64,000 nt of DNA. Source: Polaromonas eurypsychrophila. Lineage in GTDB: Bacteria > Pseudomonadota > Gammaproteobacteria > Burkholderiales > Burkholderiaceae_C. The position numbers and the translations under genes are program-made. The stretch spans positions 58,915-122,914 of the forward strand of contig NZ_BMIG01000013.1 of assembly GCF_014641715.1 (NCBI RefSeq), given 5' to 3'. The notes under the pieces are model-generated. The model ran no database searches. It had not been told where the DNA came from and saw only the letters and a program-made list of their open reading frames with translations. Positions 55,811-64,000 of this stretch are shown piece by piece (the stretch's first letter is position 1; each line of letters opens with the position of its first letter).

Positions 55811-55851
55811 CGACGTAAAAAAGCCGACCTCAAGTCGGCTTTTTTACGTCG
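55811..55851. terminator. Bidirectional terminator between hemP and the HbpS gene
   Basis: Exact 18-bp arms CGACGTAAAAAAGCCGAC and mirror around CTCAA, with A- and T-runs inside so it can end transcription from both sides. Confidence 0.9.
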
Positions 55852-55856
55852 AATCT

Positions 55857-55907
55857 GGCTTCAGCCCTTTCCCCACATACGCCAGTAGCTATTAATTAAA
55901 TAGCAGC
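55857..55907 (-). repeat. Dispersed ~50-bp element, copy 11
   Basis: Minus strand: GCTATTTAATTAATAGCTACTGGCG then AAAGGGCTGAAGCC. It lies just after the terminator and 20 bp past the HbpS-like stop. Confidence 0.7.
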
Positions 55908-55925
55908 AGCGCTGCGCCAAGCCGT

Positions 55926-56333
55926 TTACAGCCCGATGGCCGCCATGCCGGCACGCGCAATCTGCGCATCTTCGCTGGACTTCACGCCACTGACGCCGAC
56001 CGCACCCAGGCATTGGCCGTCCTTCATGATGGGCACGCCGCCTTCGAGCAGGCCCTTGAGCTCAGGCGCGCTCAGGAAGGAAATGCGGCCACCGTTGATC
56101 ATCTCTTCATAGATCCGGCTTTCACGTCGACCAAGCGCCGCGGTGTTGGCCTTGGCTGGTGCGATGTGGGCCGAGATCGGTGCCGCGCCATCCAGGCGCT
56201 GCAGATGCAGCAAGTGGCCGCCGTCATCAACCACGGCAATCGTCACCGCCCAGTTGTTCTTGAGGGCTTCGGCCGTCGCGGCTGCCGCAATGGCCTGCAC
56301 ATCGGCGAACTCCAGCGTTGGTTTGGTTTTCAT
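55926..56333 (-). CDS. GlcG/HbpS-family heme-binding-type protein
   Basis: A 135-residue protein of the former DUF336 family: MKTKPTLEFADVQAIAAAATAEALKNNWAVTIAVVDDGGHLLHLQRLDGA, then KANTAALGRRESR and GGVPIMKDGQCLGAVGVSGVKSSEDAQIARAG. Members bind heme or glycolate-pathway ligands. No signal peptide is seen in the chosen form (ATG 56333). Convergent to hemP, so association with heme use is plausible only. Confidence 0.85.
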   Translation of the reverse strand: MKTKPTLEFADVQAIAAAATAEALKNNWAVTIAVVDDGGHLLHLQRLDGAAPISAHIAPAKANTAALGRRESRIYEEMINGGRISFLSAPELKGLLEGGVPIMKDGQCLGAVGVSGVKSSEDAQIARAGMAAIGL

Positions 56334-56529
56334 GTCTGTTCCAGGTGTTTGTTGAGCCAAGCACCAAGCATACGCAAGTTTTGCGCGCTCCCGCCACGCC
56401 ATTGCACGCATCAAAACCTGTAGAACCCTGACAAAAAGTAGGCAGTTCAAAGGGGCATTGCTTGAAAATTCATGTGGGGCCCCTAAAATAAAAGTACCTG
56501 CATATGCAGGTCTCTGATGGAGATGACTC

Positions 56530-57219
56530 ATGAATGACAATGTTCAAACACTTGACCATGGCTACGTTGGCTCAGCCGAGCAACGCAACCGGGTTTTGCG
56601 CAACACCTACTGGCTACTCGCACTGAGCATGTTGCCAACCGTGCTCGGCGCCTGGGTCGGCGTTGCCACGGGCATCACCGCCTCGCTGACAGGTGGTCTG
56701 GGCCTGATCGTGTTTCTGGGCGGCGCCTTCGGCTTCCTGTACGCCATCGAGAAAACCAAAAACTCCGCGGCCGGCGTACCGGTGTTGCTGGCCTTCACCT
56801 TCTTCATGGGCCTGATGCTCTCGCGCATGATCGGCATGATTCTGGGCTTTCGCAACGGTTCCGAGCTGATCATGACCGCCATGGGCGGCACAGCCGGCGT
56901 GTTCTTCGTGATGGCCACGCTGGCCAGCGTGATCAAGCGGGATCTGTCGGGCATGGGCAAGTGGCTGTTTGTCGGCGCCATGGTTGTCATGGTGGGCGGC
57001 ATCATCAATGTGTTTGTCGGTTCCACCGCCGGTATGCTGGCCCTGTCTGTGGCGGTGATCGGCATTTTCAGCGCCTACATGCTCTATGACCTGAAGCAGA
57101 TTCTGGATGGCGGCGAGACCAACTACATCAGCGCGACGATGCGCCTGTACCTGGACATCTTCAATGTGTTCCAGGCCCTGCTGGCTCTGCTGGGCATCAT
57201 GGGCGGTGAAAAAGACTGA
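56530..57219 (+). CDS. Bax inhibitor-1/YccA family membrane protein
   Basis: A 229-residue protein with seven helices, beginning LRNTYWLLALSMLPTVLGAWVGVATG and ending MLYDLKQILDGGETNYISATMRLYLDIFNVFQALLALLGIMGGEKD. The ISATMRLYLDIFNVFQALL end with its Asp residues is the family signature. These are Ca2+-leak channel-like proteins or protease regulators of the inner membrane. GGAG precedes the ATG. Confidence 0.92.
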   Translation: MNDNVQTLDHGYVGSAEQRNRVLRNTYWLLALSMLPTVLGAWVGVATGITASLTGGLGLIVFLGGAFGFLYAIEKTKNSAAGVPVLLAFTFFMGLMLSRMIGMILGFRNGSELIMTAMGGTAGVFFVMATLASVIKRDLSGMGKWLFVGAMVVMVGGIINVFVGSTAGMLALSVAVIGIFSAYMLYDLKQILDGGETNYISATMRLYLDIFNVFQALLALLGIMGGEKD

Positions 57220-57241
57220 TCCGATTTACTCCGGATTGAAA

Positions 57242-57272
57242 CAAGGGGGCCTCCGGCCCCCTTGTTCTTTTT
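57242..57272 (+). terminator. Terminator after the BI-1 gene
   Basis: CAAGGGGGCC-TCC-GGCCCCCTTG followed by TTCTTTTTC. It may also serve convergent rlmD, whose stop is 12 bp on. Confidence 0.88.
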
Positions 57273-57283
57273 CTTTCCGCTTT

Positions 57284-58774
57284 TCAGTCCCGATTCAGGT
57301 CAAAAACGGCAATCGATTCGACATGCGCCGTGTGCGGAAACATGTTGACCACGCCGGCTGCCGTGCAGCGGTAACCCGCATCATTGACCAGCACACCCGC
57401 GTCCCGCGCCAGCGTGGCGGGATTGCAGCTCACATACACAATGCGCACAGGCGGCGTCCAGTCACCGAGCTGCAGGTTTTGCTGCCCACCCGCATCGTCA
57501 CAGGGCACACCGGTAAGCGCCTGCTGATGCAGCGCCGCCAGCGATTTGAACAGCTCGAACGCGCCTTCGCGCGGCGGGTCAACCAGCCATTTTTCGGCTG
57601 CGCCGTCCTGCACCAGCATGCCCGGTGTCATCTCGAAGAGGTTGCGCGCTACAAATTTTGTAGCTGCCAGCGCTCGTCCGCCGTGGGCTGGCACCCGATT
57701 TGATGCATAATTTTCGCGCGAGCGGGCAACCAAGGCCTCGCTGCCCTCGATGCCCAGCACCTCGCGCGCCCGGGTGGCCAGCGGCAAGGTGAAATTGCCC
57801 AGGCCGCAGAACCAGTCAATCACGCGTTCATGGGTTTGCACGTCCAGCAGGCGCAAAGCACGCGAGACCAGCACCTGGTTGATCTGCGGGTTGACCTGGG
57901 TGAAGTCGGTCGGGCGAAACGGCATGGTGATGCCGTAAGCCGGCAGCGCGTAGGCCAGCTGCTGTGCTGGATCGCTCACCTGATCGAGCAGCGTTACGGT
58001 GTCCGGCCCGCCCGACTGCAGCCACCACTGCAGGCCAGGATTCGCCGTCGCAAAGGCGCGCAGCTTTGCGAGATCGCCATCGGACAGCGGCTCCATGTGG
58101 CGCAGCACCAGCGCGGTGGTGGCATCGCCGCAGGCCAGCTCAATCTGCGGCAGGGTTTCCTTCGCGTCCATCGCGCCTATCAGCACGCGCAGTGGCAGCA
58201 GCAAGTCGCTCACATGCCGGGGCAACACATGGCATTCGCGGATGTCAGCCACATAGCCGCTTTTGCGTTCATGAAAACCGACCAGCACCTCGCCCTTCTT
58301 GCGCACAAAACGCACCGACAGCCGCGCGCGGTAGCGGTAATTCCAAGCCGGCCCCTCGATCGGACGCATGATGTTTCCGGCCTTGAGCTTGCCCAGGTGC
58401 CAGAGGTTGTCTTCCAGCACACGCTGCTTGACCGCCACCTGCGCAGCGACATGCAGGTGTTGCATCTTGCAACCGCCACAGGCGCCGGTGTGCAGCCCGA
58501 AATGCGGACACTGCGGCCGCACACGCTGGGAGGACTCGCGCAGCACCGCCATCAGCGTGGCTTTTTCAAACGTCGGTTTCTTGCGGTAAACGCTGGCACT
58601 GACGCGTTCGAACGGCAGCGCGCCGTCGATGAACACCACCTTACCGTCTTCGCGATGCGCTATGCCTTGGGCCTCGATGTCGAGCGACTCGACGTTCAGC
58701 AGGTCGGGCGGGTAGTCCACGGGGGGCGTAGCGGGTGCGGGGTGTTTTGTTTTGTTCTGTTGTCGTCTGGCCAT
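57284..58774 (-). CDS. rlmD: 23S rRNA (uracil-C5)-methyltransferase RlmD
   Basis: A 496-residue SAM enzyme methylating U1939. TRAM domain near residue 25-75, 4Fe-4S Cys set ([17 protein letters not shown]), SAM fold [16 protein letters not shown], and catalytic [11 protein letters not shown]. The stretch [13 protein letters not shown] and preceding residues (about 345-370) include an insertion made by a dispersed repeat. ATG 58774 ([10 protein letters not shown]) is chosen; the long upstream frame is not family-like. Confidence 0.92.
   Translation of the reverse strand: MARRQQNKTKHPAPATPPVDYPPDLLNVESLDIEAQGIAHREDGKVVFIDGALPFERVSASVYRKKPTFEKATLMAVLRESSQRVRPQCPHFGLHTGACGGCKMQHLHVAAQVAVKQRVLEDNLWHLGKLKAGNIMRPIEGPAWNYRYRARLSVRFVRKKGEVLVGFHERKSGYVADIRECHVLPRHVSDLLLPLRVLIGAMDAKETLPQIELACGDATTALVLRHMEPLSDGDLAKLRAFATANPGLQWWLQSGGPDTVTLLDQVSDPAQQLAYALPAYGITMPFRPTDFTQVNPQINQVLVSRALRLLDVQTHERVIDWFCGLGNFTLPLATRAREVLGIEGSEALVARSRENYASNRVPAHGGRALAATKFVARNLFEMTPGMLVQDGAAEKWLVDPPREGAFELFKSLAALHQQALTGVPCDDAGGQQNLQLGDWTPPVRIVYVSCNPATLARDAGVLVNDAGYRCTAAGVVNMFPHTAHVESIAVFDLNRD
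57647..57700 (+). repeat. Dispersed ~50-bp element, copy 12 (inside rlmD)
   Basis: GCTACAAATTTTGTAGCTGCCAGCGC then CGTGGGCTGGCACCCG, both ends preserved. It codes about 17 residues within RlmD ([20 protein letters not shown] region), between two methyltransferase motifs. Confidence 0.7.
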
Positions 58775-58837
58775 CCCCCATTGTCTCAGGGTGAGATAGC
58801 ATTTCCGGATTACCGAAGCCGCAACAAGGAATCCGTC

Positions 58838-59266
58838 ATGGAACTGCGCATCTGCATTGACGTGGACGACATGGAACGCGCCATCGCGTTCTACACCGAA
58901 GGACTCGGCCTCCGATGCGGCCGGCGCTTCCAGAACGCCTTCACCGAAATCCTGGGCGCCAGCAGCCCGATTGATTTGCTGCTGAATGCGGCCGGCACCC
59001 GGCCCGTCCCCGGCAGCGAGGAAAACCGCAGCTACCAGCGCCACTGGACGCCGGTGCACCTGGATTTTGTGGTTGACGACATCGACGCCGCGGTGACGCG
59101 CCTGGTGGCTCATGGTGCGGTGCTCGAGATGCCGGTGAATCACCGCGCCTGGGGCCGCATTGCTGGTCTGGCCGACCCCTTCGGCCACGGGATCGACCTT
59201 CTGCAGTTCAGCGGCCGCGGTTATGACGTATTGCTGCAGCCCGCACAATCGCTATCAAATCAATAG
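58838..59266 (+). CDS. VOC-family (glyoxalase-like) protein
   Basis: A 142-residue VOC protein: [30 protein letters not shown], then [27 protein letters not shown] and [16 protein letters not shown] with a metal-type Asp/Glu-His pattern. Substrate unknown. The last residues (SLSNQ) and the TAG stop come from a dispersed repeat, so the native C-terminus has been replaced. It diverges from rlmD. Confidence 0.85.
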   Translation: MELRICIDVDDMERAIAFYTEGLGLRCGRRFQNAFTEILGASSPIDLLLNAAGTRPVPGSEENRSYQRHWTPVHLDFVVDDIDAAVTRLVAHGAVLEMPVNHRAWGRIAGLADPFGHGIDLLQFSGRGYDVLLQPAQSLSNQ

Positions 59267-59303
59267 CTACCGATGCTTGCCGGACATGGGCTGGAGGCCG
59301 ATT
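59253..59303 (+). repeat. Dispersed ~50-bp element, copy 13 (3' end of VOC gene)
   Basis: GCTATCAAATCAATAGCTACCGATGC then CATGGGCTGGAGGCCG, nearly the consensus. Its TAG within ATAGCT is the stop of the VOC gene. Confidence 0.8.
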
Positions 59304-59333
59304 GCCCTTCAACAAGTGCGGGCGCCCATAAAA

Positions 59334-59357
59334 AAAAGCCCTGCATGCAGGGCTTTT
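59334..59357 (-). terminator. Terminator after nlpD
   Basis: AAAAGCCCTGCATGCAGGGCTTTT, a perfect palindrome with a T-run on the minus strand, 18 bp after the nlpD stop. Confidence 0.88.
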
Positions 59358-59374
59358 CCGGAACCTGCGCCGGA

Positions 59375-60280
59375 TTATTTGGCTGGCAGGTACTTCGCCG
59401 GATCCACCGGCTTGCCCTGGCGGCGGATTTCAAAGTGCAGCTTCACGCGGTCCGCATCGCTGTTGCCCATCTCGGCAATTTTCTGACCCTTGCGCACCGA
59501 CTGGTCTTCCTTGACCAGCAGGGTCTGGTTGTGCGCGTAGGCGCTCAGGAAAGTGTTGTTATGTTTGAGGATGATCAGGTTGCCGTAGCCGCGCAGGCCG
59601 GCACCGGCATACACCACGCGGCCGTCGGCTGAAGCCATCACGGTATCGCCGGCCTTGCCCGCAATGTCCAATCCCTTGTTTTTGGCTTCGTCGAAACCCG
59701 CCAGCACGGCACCCTGTGCCGGCCAGATCCAGGCCAGGTCCTCATCGCCGCCAGCGGCTGCGGGTGCCGCAGGTTTGGGCGCGCTGGCCGACTGCGCGGG
59801 AGCGCTGGCCGCCGGTGCAGGGCCGACAGGGGTGGCGGAGCCAGCGGTCACGGGGCGGGCCACAGCCACCGACTCTGGCGGAACCACGCGCAATACCTGG
59901 CCGACTTCGATCAGGTTGGGGTTTTCAAGGTTGCTCCAGCGGCCGATGTCGCGCCAGTTCTGGCCGGTGTCCAGGCCGATGCGGATCAGCGTGTCGCCGG
60001 GCTTAACGGTGTAATAACCAGGTTTGCCGGCGTTCTCAAAACCAGGCAGCGGCTTCACGCCTGCATCGACAGCCACGACTGGCGCGCGCGACATACCGGT
60101 GCCGCGGTCCTCAACAGGCGCGCGGTTAGGGCCACGCGGCGCACTGCAGGCCGCCATCAGCAGCGCGGCAGCGACGAGCAGGCAGCTCAGGGCCAGGCGA
60201 GCGGCGCCCTTGCCGGCGCGGGGCGCTTCAAGGGCCGTGGGAGAAAACGCTGCCATGGAAAGCCCTGCTTGTTGATTCAT
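59375..60280 (-). CDS. nlpD: NlpD-type murein hydrolase activator lipoprotein
   Basis: About 301 residues. Signal with lipobox LLMAAC, LysM domain GYYTVKPGDTLIRIGLDTGQNWRDIGRWSNLENPNLIEVGQVLRV, an Ala/Pro linker and the LytM/M23 domain (WPAQGAVLAGFDEAKNKGLDIAGKAGDTVMASADGRVVYAGAGLRGYGNLIILKH...HFEIRRQGKPVDP). The metal-site His pair is incomplete (GLDI for GIDI..H), so it probably activates an amidase in division. ATG 60280; the pcm and surE genes before it are the usual neighbours. Confidence 0.92.
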   Translation of the reverse strand: MNQQAGLSMAAFSPTALEAPRAGKGAARLALSCLLVAAALLMAACSAPRGPNRAPVEDRGTGMSRAPVVAVDAGVKPLPGFENAGKPGYYTVKPGDTLIRIGLDTGQNWRDIGRWSNLENPNLIEVGQVLRVVPPESVAVARPVTAGSATPVGPAPAASAPAQSASAPKPAAPAAAGGDEDLAWIWPAQGAVLAGFDEAKNKGLDIAGKAGDTVMASADGRVVYAGAGLRGYGNLIILKHNNTFLSAYAHNQTLLVKEDQSVRKGQKIAEMGNSDADRVKLHFEIRRQGKPVDPAKYLPAK

Positions 60281-60379
60281 TGCTGTAGTCACCTTTTCCA
60301 AATGCTGTGTGTTGACACCGTGTGACGCCGAACGCCGACTTTGTTTCAGGATGCCCAGTGTGCGCTTTTGCCGCCCGGA

Positions 60380-61243
60380 CTAAGATGTTCCCGATTTTAA
60401 AGGCACAAAGTGCACCGCTTCCAGAACCGTCTGGGTCACGCCCTGCGCGGTCTTGTCAAGCACCACCAGTGCCTGGGCACTGCCTGCGATATGCATAGGT
60501 GCGACCAGGCGGCCACCGACGGCGAGCTGCTCCACCCAGGCGGCCGGAATCGACTCGCCGCCGGCCGCCGCAATGATGGCCGCATACGGTGCGCCCTTGG
60601 CATAACCCACCATGCCGTCGCCGAACAGCAGATGCACGTTGGCCAGACGGAAGGCGCGCAGATTCTCGCGCGCTTTGTCATGCAGGCCGCGCAAACGCTC
60701 GATGCTGTAGACCTCGGTCGCCAACTCAGCCAGCACCGCCGCCTGGTAACCGCAGCCGGTGCCAATCTCCAGCACCCGGCCCAGCTTGCCGGCCGGGCTG
60801 CCCGCGCCCTGGCGCAGCAGTTCCAGCATGCGCGCTACCACGTTGGGCTTGGAAATCGTCTGGCCCAGACCGATGGGCAGGCTGGTGTCTTCGTAAGCCT
60901 GGTTCACCAGCGCGGTATCCACAAAACGGTGACGCTCCACATGGCCCATGGCGGCCAGCACCTGCGCATCGGAAATGCCCTGTGCCGCAAGTTTTTGCAC
61001 CATGCGCGCGCGCACCGCACGCGAGTCCAGGCCGACGCCGCTGGGCAACGCAGTTCTGGCCGGTATTTTTTGATAAAAAGTGCCAGTAGCCCTTTCCGGA
61101 TGGGCGCGACCAGCTATCTTTTTAGTAGCTGATGGAGTGCCCGCATCCAGTTCGAGGCGCACCGGGAAGCCAGGCCTTTTGGCAACCGCCTTGGCCGCTA
61201 GCGTGCCCGGAGCAGTCAAGGTCGGTTTGAGCGGCGGTTTCAT
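60380..61243 (-). CDS. pcm: Protein-L-isoaspartate O-methyltransferase
   Basis: A 287-residue SAM enzyme repairing isoaspartyl residues. Core: MVQKLAAQGISDAQVLAAMGHVERHRFVD, PIGLGQTISKPNVVARMLELL and motif I VLEIGTGCGYQAAVLAELATEVYSIER. The N-terminal 75 residues go beyond the family core and include SATKKIAGRAHPERATG, from a dispersed repeat. ATG 61243 overlaps the surE stop (ATGA). Confidence 0.93.
   Translation of the reverse strand: MKPPLKPTLTAPGTLAAKAVAKRPGFPVRLELDAGTPSATKKIAGRAHPERATGTFYQKIPARTALPSGVGLDSRAVRARMVQKLAAQGISDAQVLAAMGHVERHRFVDTALVNQAYEDTSLPIGLGQTISKPNVVARMLELLRQGAGSPAGKLGRVLEIGTGCGYQAAVLAELATEVYSIERLRGLHDKARENLRAFRLANVHLLFGDGMVGYAKGAPYAAIIAAAGGESIPAAWVEQLAVGGRLVAPMHIAGSAQALVVLDKTAQGVTQTVLEAVHFVPLKSGTS
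61081..61132 (-). repeat. Dispersed ~50-bp element, copy 14 (inside pcm)
   Basis: Minus strand: GCTACTAAAAAGATAGCTGGTCGCGCCCATCC then AAAGGGCTACTGGC. It is translated within the N-terminal extension of Pcm and leaves the frame open. Confidence 0.7.
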
Positions 61244-62046
61244 GCGGCAAGCGTTGTGGCGGCACTGCCCTGTGTGAGTTTTGCCGCAGTCTGCGCCCAG
61301 TACGGGAGGCGCTCGTGGTCGGTCAGGTCCACTTGCAGCGGTGTGATGGCAACGAAGCCGTGTTTGGTGGCAAAAAAGTCGGTGCCCTCGCCCTCTTCCT
61401 TGGCCGGTCCCGCACCGCCTATCCAGTACATGGTTTCGCCGCGCGGGCTGGTTTGGGTGATCACGCGTTCGGCCGCATGGCGCCGACCGAGGCGGCAGAC
61501 CTTGTAGCCCTGAAGCTGCTCGTCAGGCAGGTTGGGAATGTTCACATTGAGCAGCCAGGGCGCCACGGTGGGCAAGGCGCCTTCGGCAATTTTTTCGAGC
61601 GAGGGGATCAGTTGTTGCACCAGGTCGCGCGCGCGGCGGCCAGCGGCGTCAATGTGACCCCAGCCTTTTTCGGTCTGGGAAAATGCAATCGACGGAATGC
61701 CGAATAAATAACCTTCCATGGCCGCGCCAACCGTGCCCGAATAAATGGTGTCGTCACCCATGTTGGCGCCGTTGTTGATGCCGGACACCACCAGGTCGGG
61801 CCGATAGCCGAGCAGCCCGGTCAACGCAATATGCACGCAGTCGGCGGGCGTGCCGTTGATGTAACGAAAACCGTTGGCCGCCGTCTGCACGTACATCGGC
61901 GAATGCAGGGTCAGCGCATTGGATTTGGCGCTGTTGTTCTGCTCGGGTGCCACCACCTCCACGTCGGCGATGTCTTTCAGGGCCTCGAACAGGGCGATGA
62001 TTCCGGAGGCCTGGTAGCCATCGTCGTTGCAGATCAGGATTTTCAT
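61240..62046 (-). CDS. surE: 5'/3'-nucleotidase SurE
   Basis: A 268-residue divalent-metal nucleotidase for survival in stationary phase. Metal ligands: MKILICNDDGYQASGI (Asp-Asp) and VVSGINNGANMGDDTIYSGTVGAAMEG (Asn). GTPADCVHIAL and VAITPLQVDLTDH complete the fold. First of surE-pcm-nlpD, coupled by ATGA. Confidence 0.95.
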   Translation of the reverse strand: MKILICNDDGYQASGIIALFEALKDIADVEVVAPEQNNSAKSNALTLHSPMYVQTAANGFRYINGTPADCVHIALTGLLGYRPDLVVSGINNGANMGDDTIYSGTVGAAMEGYLFGIPSIAFSQTEKGWGHIDAAGRRARDLVQQLIPSLEKIAEGALPTVAPWLLNVNIPNLPDEQLQGYKVCRLGRRHAAERVITQTSPRGETMYWIGGAGPAKEEGEGTDFFATKHGFVAITPLQVDLTDHERLPYWAQTAAKLTQGSAATTLAA

Positions 62047-62152
62047 GGCTTGATTTTAAGGTCTCAAGGGTGACAAACCGGAGCCACGCCGCGTCTATTT
62101 GGTCCCGCAACCTGCCTATGATGTCTCAACCCTGATTCCTACGGAGAACTCC

Positions 62153-63127
62153 ATGCATGCCTGGCTTTGTGAAGACCCCACCGGCGTTGACGCCCTGACC
62201 TGGAAAGAGCTGCCCACACCCGAACCGAAAGCCGGAGAGGTGCGCATCGCCATCAAGGCGGCCAGCCTCAATTTCCCCGACCTGCTGATCGTGCAGAATA
62301 AGTACCAGATCAAACCGCCCCTGCCCTTTGTGCCCGGCTCCGAATATGCCGGTGTGGTCGAAGCCGTTGGCGACGGTGTCAAGCACCTGAAAGTCGGTCA
62401 GAACGTGGCCTGCCTGTCGGGCACCGGCGGCTTCGGCACGCACACCATCGCGCCGGCCGCGCTGTGCATTCCGCTGCCCGACAGTTTTCCGCATGTGGAC
62501 GCAGCCGCCTTCATCATGATTTACGCCACTTCGCACCATGCGCTGGTGGACCGCGCACAACTCAAGGCCGGTGAAACCGTGCTGGTGCTGGGGGCCGCCG
62601 GCGGTGTCGGCACCTCGGCGATCCAGATCGCCAAGGCGCTGGGCGCGAAAGTCATCGCCGCCGCATCGACCGATGAAAAATGCGCACTGTGCAGGACCAT
62701 AGGCGCCGACGCCACCATCAACTACAGCACAGAGAACCTGCGCGAAGCGATCAAGGCACTGACCGATGGCAAAGGTCCTGATGTGATTTACGACCCGGTG
62801 GGCGGCGAGTTTGCCGAACCGGCCTTCCGCTCCATCGCCTGGCGCGGCCGTTACCTGGTGGTGGGTTTTGCCTCGGGACCGATTCCCTCACTGCCGCTGA
62901 ATCTGACCCTGCTCAAGGGCGCATCCATTGTCGGCGTGTTCTGGGGCGGCTTCGCCAAGAACGAGCCGAAAGCCAGCGCCGCCGCCCTGGCCGAGCTCGC
63001 GCAGTGGTATGCCCAGGGCAAGATCAAGCCAGTCATCGACCGCACCATGCCCATGGCCGAACTGAAGGCCGCCTATGCCTACATGGGTTCGCGCGGGGTC
63101 AAGGGAAAGCTGGTGATGGTTAACTGA
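62153..63127 (+). CDS. NADPH:quinone oxidoreductase-type medium-chain dehydrogenase
   Basis: A 324-residue zinc-free MDR enzyme. GroES-like part: KAASLNFPDLLIVQNKYQIKPPLPFVPGSEYAGVVEAVGDGVKHLKVGQNVA. NADPH fold: ETVLVLGAAGGVGTSAIQIAKALGAKVIAAASTDEKC. Reduces quinones or enoyl thioesters; the substrate is not clear. ATG 62153 follows CGGAGAAC. Divergent from surE. Confidence 0.88.
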   Translation: MHAWLCEDPTGVDALTWKELPTPEPKAGEVRIAIKAASLNFPDLLIVQNKYQIKPPLPFVPGSEYAGVVEAVGDGVKHLKVGQNVACLSGTGGFGTHTIAPAALCIPLPDSFPHVDAAAFIMIYATSHHALVDRAQLKAGETVLVLGAAGGVGTSAIQIAKALGAKVIAAASTDEKCALCRTIGADATINYSTENLREAIKALTDGKGPDVIYDPVGGEFAEPAFRSIAWRGRYLVVGFASGPIPSLPLNLTLLKGASIVGVFWGGFAKNEPKASAAALAELAQWYAQGKIKPVIDRTMPMAELKAAYAYMGSRGVKGKLVMVN

Positions 63128-63147
63128 GCAGCAACAGCCGCTCAAAG

Positions 63148-63177
63148 AAAAAGCCCCTGATTCAGGGGCTTTTTTGC
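63148..63177 (+). terminator. Terminator after the quinone oxidoreductase
   Basis: AAAAAGCCCCTGA-TTCAGGGGCTTTTTT, 20 bp after the stop. Confidence 0.9.
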
Positions 63178-63458
63178 TTGCATCGCTTGGGATCACGCGA
63201 GCGTTGAGGGCTTAAATACTGGGGTGGCTGATGGGAAGCCACTGCCCATATCTCACCCCAATATCCATGCGGGTTTCAAGAGGTTGTTACACGACTCTGC
63301 GTGACAAGCAGTGTATTAGTGGGGGCCTGATTTTCCAAGCTTTTTGGCCAACTAATTACGCAATCGCGCGAAGCCGAAGATGCATCGGACCTGCAGTTGT
63401 CCAACTAGCCTCGCCCTCAAGCAAATGCGGTAGACGACCGCTTGAATCGCCCCGGGTT
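63178..63458. other. Non-coding gap before the insertion element
   Basis: About 280 bp without a convincing gene. It contains a possible hairpin (GGGGTG...CACCCC at about 63221-63262) and lower GC than its surroundings. It may be degraded flank of the element. Confidence 0.5.
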
Positions 63459-64000
63459 TGAACTGACCCCTAGAAGTTGGCCGGTTGTGATTCCGCCAAT
63501 CAGGCGGTGTTTCTCACCCGGTGTTCCACCGGGCTGAGCCCTTGCAATCCGAGCTTAATGCGCTCGTGGTTGTAGTAGCGGATGTAATCGTGCACGCCCG
63601 CTTCGAGTGCCGCGATTCCATCAAGCGTAGCAAGATAATAGTACTCGACCTTGAGGGTGCCGGAGAAGCTCTCTATCACCGCGTTGTCAAAGCAGTTCCC
63701 TCTGCGACTCATGCTTTGCCTGATGCCATGATGCGCAAGCATCGCTCGGTACGGCTGCATCTTGTAATGCCATCCTTGATCCGAATGCACAATCAGGTCA
63801 CAGGTACATTCTGACCGGGCAATAGCTTCTCGAAGCGTGTCAGACACCAGGTCAAACACGGGCCGCTTGGCCATGCGGTACGCGATGATCTCACCGTTGT
63901 AGAGGTCAATGCAGGCCGACAGATAGAGCTTGTGCCCGTGCACGTTGAACTCGGTGACATCGGTCACCCACTTCTGATTCGGAGCCTTCGCGAAGAAGTC
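63459..64000 (-). mobile_element. 3' part of an IS3-family insertion sequence (runs off the window)
   Basis: The end begins TGAACTGACCCCTAGAAGTT, a terminus of the IS3/IS150 type, followed by the transposase gene on the minus strand. The other end lies outside, so target duplication cannot be checked. Confidence 0.8.
63500..64000 (-). CDS. IS3-family transposase OrfB, partial (5' end outside)
   Basis: The C-terminal about 166 residues of a DDE transposase. The frame stays open to the window edge (NQKWVTDVTEFNVHG). DDE residues: Asp in VTDVTEF, Asp in LIVHSDQGWHY and Glu in DNAVIESFSGTLKVEYY. YIRYYNHERIKLGLQGLSPVEHR is the usual IS3 end. It seems intact in the visible part. The normal OrfA/OrfB frameshift region would lie further right. 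Confidence 0.92.
   Translation of the reverse strand, partial: DFFAKAPNQKWVTDVTEFNVHGHKLYLSACIDLYNGEIIAYRMAKRPVFDLVSDTLREAIARSECTCDLIVHSDQGWHYKMQPYRAMLAHHGIRQSMSRRGNCFDNAVIESFSGTLKVEYYYLATLDGIAALEAGVHDYIRYYNHERIKLGLQGLSPVEHRVRNTA

Noticed and set aside
57284..59248. Longer 654-codon form of the rlmD frame
   Set aside because: The extra N-terminus overlaps the divergent VOC gene and is antisense to it; MARRQQNK at 58774 is the family-like start.
63219..63262. Possible tRNA or structured RNA near GGGGTGGCTGATGGG
   Set aside because: I could not fold a cloverleaf: no TTCGAAT-type T-loop or anticodon arm is present. Only a weak hairpin remains.

Overview
The window looks like chromosomal DNA of a high-GC betaproteobacterium of the order Burkholderiales, most likely Comamonadaceae (Polaromonas/Rhodoferax/Variovorax relatives). 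The reasons are the rpsF-priB-rpsR-rplI order with dnaB beside it, an RnfB-type ferredoxin protein without other rnf genes, the gene content overall, and a dispersed repeat of about 50 bp that I associate with that family. Assignment to a genus is inference.

Layout. (1) 1-2.1 kb: a lone RnfB-like gene, then a badly decayed hybrid sensor kinase. (2) 2.1-15.7 kb, minus strand: a long operon-like array. It runs methylmalonyl-CoA mutase, a GIY-YIG/MeaB fusion, propionyl-CoA carboxylase beta and alpha, a cupin, a methylmalonyl-CoA epimerase-like protein, a GltD-like FAD/4Fe-4S oxidoreductase, 2-oxoacid:ferredoxin oxidoreductase alpha and beta, and a CBS protein. A GntR/FCD regulator is divergent from it. 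Together these genes could take propionyl-CoA to succinyl-CoA and connect succinyl-CoA, 2-oxoglutarate, ferredoxin and NAD(P)H. (3) 16.4-31 kb: housekeeping genes (EamA exporter, dusA, M14 peptidase lipoprotein, dnaB, rplI-rpsR-priB-rpsF, a two-part sodium:solute symporter, ppsA and its divergent regulator ppsR). (4) 31.2-34.6 kb: molybdate transport modABC with divergent modE around a perfect 27-bp palindrome. (5) 34.7-56.3 kb: a large iron, heme and peroxide region. It holds hmuR-orf-hmuS-VOC-hmuTUV, ahpCF, bfr, feoAB plus a small Cys protein, a siderophore receptor with piuC, PepSY and cytochrome b561, then bfd, tonB-exbB-exbD, hemP and an HbpS-like protein. Fur-box-like sites lie before at least four transcription units. 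(6) 56.5-63.2 kb: BI-1 membrane protein, rlmD, VOC protein, nlpD, pcm, surE and a quinone oxidoreductase. (7) 63.46 kb to the edge: the 3' end of an IS3-family element.

The most unusual feature is the repeat family. Fourteen copies of an element with consensus GCTAyNAAATTNATAGC-TGCTNGCGC-N(10-18)-GGGCTGGAG lie between genes and also inside or at the ends of seven otherwise intact genes (rnfB, pccA, meaB, feoB, rlmD, a VOC gene, pcm). There they are translated in frame or supply the stop codon. A second, REP-like family (core TTCGACAAGCTCAGCCCGAACGG) has joined a GIY-YIG nuclease gene to meaB in one reading frame. No CRISPR array, tRNA or rRNA gene was recognised.
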